A stretch of DNA of 5,957 nucleotides, from positions 1 through 5,957 of the forward strand of contig JAFKFE010000400.1 in assembly GCA_017308345.1 (NCBI GenBank), read 5' to 3'. The notes beneath the pieces are model-generated. The model ran no database searches. It had not been told where the DNA came from and was given only the letters and a program-made list of their open reading frames with translations. Each line of letters begins with the position of its first letter. The first letter of the stretch is position 1. Shown one piece after another: positions 5,055 to 5,957 of the stretch. The translations under genes were made by a program, and so were the position numbers. This stretch comes from Alphaproteobacteria bacterium. Lineage in GTDB: Bacteria > Pseudomonadota > Alphaproteobacteria > Rhizobiales > Rhizobiaceae.

Positions 5055-5957
5055 ATGGCGAATTTTCCGATCGAGGCCGTGCGCGGCAGATTTCCGGCGC
5101 TTTCGCTGACCGATAAAGGGCTTCGGCGCATCTATCTGGACAATCCGGCCGGCACCCAGGTGCCGCAGACCGTGGCGGACGCCGTATCGCGCTGCCTGCT
5201 CAACACCAACGCCAATCTGGGCGGTTTCTTCGAAACCACGGTGGCGGCGCAGCAGGTGGTCGACGGGGCGCATGCCGCGATGGCCGATTTCCTCAATGCC
5301 GCAAGCGCCGAGGAGATCGTCATCGGCGCCAACATGACGACGCTGACCTACCACATGTCGCGCACGCTCGGCCGCACGATGAAGCCGGGCGATGAAATCA
5401 TCGTCACCCGCATGGACCATGAGGGCAACGTCTCGCCCTGGTTGCAGCTTGCCGAGGATCTCGGCCTTGCCGTGCGCTTCCTGCCGTTCGACGAAACGAG
5501 CTGGCAGGTGGAGGAGGCGGCGCTCAAGGCACTGCTTTCGGAAAAGACGCGGCTCGTCGCGCTGAACTATGCCTCGAACCTCACCGGCTCCATCAACCGG
5601 GTGCAGGCGCTGACGGCGATCGCTAGGCAGGCCGGCGCGATGGTCTATGTCGACGCCGTGCAATTCGCGCCGCATGGGCTGATCGACGTTCAGGCGCTCG
5701 GCTGCGATTTCCTGATCTGCTCTGCTTACAAGTTCTTCGGGCCGCATATGGGCATATTGTGGGGACGGCACGACGTCATCGACGGGCTCAAGCCCTACAA
5801 ATGCCGCTGCTCGTCCAACGGGCTGCCGGAGCGGTTCGAACTCGGTACGCCGCAGATCGAGCTGATGGCCGGGCTGACGGCGGCAGTCGATTATTTCGCC
5901 GATCTCGGCGCGGCGGCCGGTGAGGCGGGGTCGCGGCGGCAAAGGATCGCAAAGGCG
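5055..5957 (+). CDS. Cysteine desulfurase-like class V aminotransferase (VC1184 type), 3' end outside window
   Basis: The frame is open to the last base (301 codons) and continues beyond it. The fold-type I PLP signature is clear: YLDNPAGTQVP near 27-37, GANMTTLTYH near 91-100, MDHEGNVSPW with His122 where the ring-stacking His is expected, VYVDAVQFAPH with Asp200 (pyridine nitrogen), and SAYKFFGPHMG with the Schiff-base Lys226. The NPAG start and KFFGPHMG loop fit the VC1184 branch of cysteine-desulfurase-like proteins rather than IscS or SufS. Whether it mobilises sulfur or acts as another PLP lyase or transaminase is unknown, and the C-terminal region where a catalytic Cys would lie is missing. 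Start: ATG 5055 (MANFPIEAVRGRFPAL) fits the family and has AAAGG about 10 bases upstream. ATG 5046 in the same frame would add three residues. It probably shares a transcript with the preceding reductase. Confidence 0.9.
   Translation, partial: MANFPIEAVRGRFPALSLTDKGLRRIYLDNPAGTQVPQTVADAVSRCLLNTNANLGGFFETTVAAQQVVDGAHAAMADFLNAASAEEIVIGANMTTLTYHMSRTLGRTMKPGDEIIVTRMDHEGNVSPWLQLAEDLGLAVRFLPFDETSWQVEEAALKALLSEKTRLVALNYASNLTGSINRVQALTAIARQAGAMVYVDAVQFAPHGLIDVQALGCDFLICSAYKFFGPHMGILWGRHDVIDGLKPYKCRCSSNGLPERFELGTPQIELMAGLTAAVDYFADLGAAAGEAGSRRQRIAKA

Noticed and set aside
4953..5942. 329-codon minus-strand open frame at the right end
   Set aside because: It lies opposite the clear reductase and cysteine-desulfurase-like genes; its Arg/His-rich translation is typical of antisense frames in GC-rich DNA.

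Overview
The window reads as ordinary chromosomal DNA of a GC-rich alphaproteobacterium, most likely from the Rhizobiales (Hyphomicrobiales: Rhizobium, Mesorhizobium and relatives). The grounds are the strong G/C bias at third codon positions, the set of gene families (MobA-like/XdhC-type cofactor enzyme, DUF1176 periplasmic protein, DUF1993, a short DUF1127 protein, a J-domain protein with a C-terminal HPD, a VC1184-type cysteine-desulfurase-like protein) and a CTATAT-type promoter -10 element. I see no transposase, integrase, CRISPR array, tRNA or rRNA. The genus is inferred only from these general features.

Layout, left to right. (1) Positions 2-136 hold the last 44 codons of a MobA-like nucleotidyltransferase. 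A secreted alpha/beta hydrolase (158-1057, +) follows 21 bases later, probably in the same operon. (2) A secreted two-domain DUF1176 protein (1068-2117, -) converges on the hydrolase with only 10 bases between the stop codons; a small inverted repeat spans both stops. (3) A DUF1993 protein (+, GTG start at 2259) is divergent from the DUF1176 gene. It converges on a 54-residue DUF1127 protein (2826-2990, -), which is easily missed because of its size. A 12-bp perfect hairpin separates these two. (4) The AT-richer stretch 2991-3379 is the least ordinary part. It carries a probable promoter for the DUF1127 gene, then two plus-strand hairpin/U-tract elements. The second is a textbook intrinsic terminator with no protein gene upstream on its strand, so a small RNA is the simplest reading. 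(5) A J-domain protein (+, ending 3838) has an unclear start: the strong Shine-Dalgarno sequence sits in front of an ATC codon, not ATG/GTG/TTG. (6) A Tas-like aldo/keto reductase (3956-5023, +) is followed 31 bases later by a PLP-dependent cysteine-desulfurase-like protein (5055 to beyond the window end), probably one transcript.

The genes do not form one obvious pathway; they look like several small neighbouring transcription units. I found no clearly new protein system. The observations most worth checking are the candidate small RNA beside the DUF1127 gene and the start of the J-domain gene.
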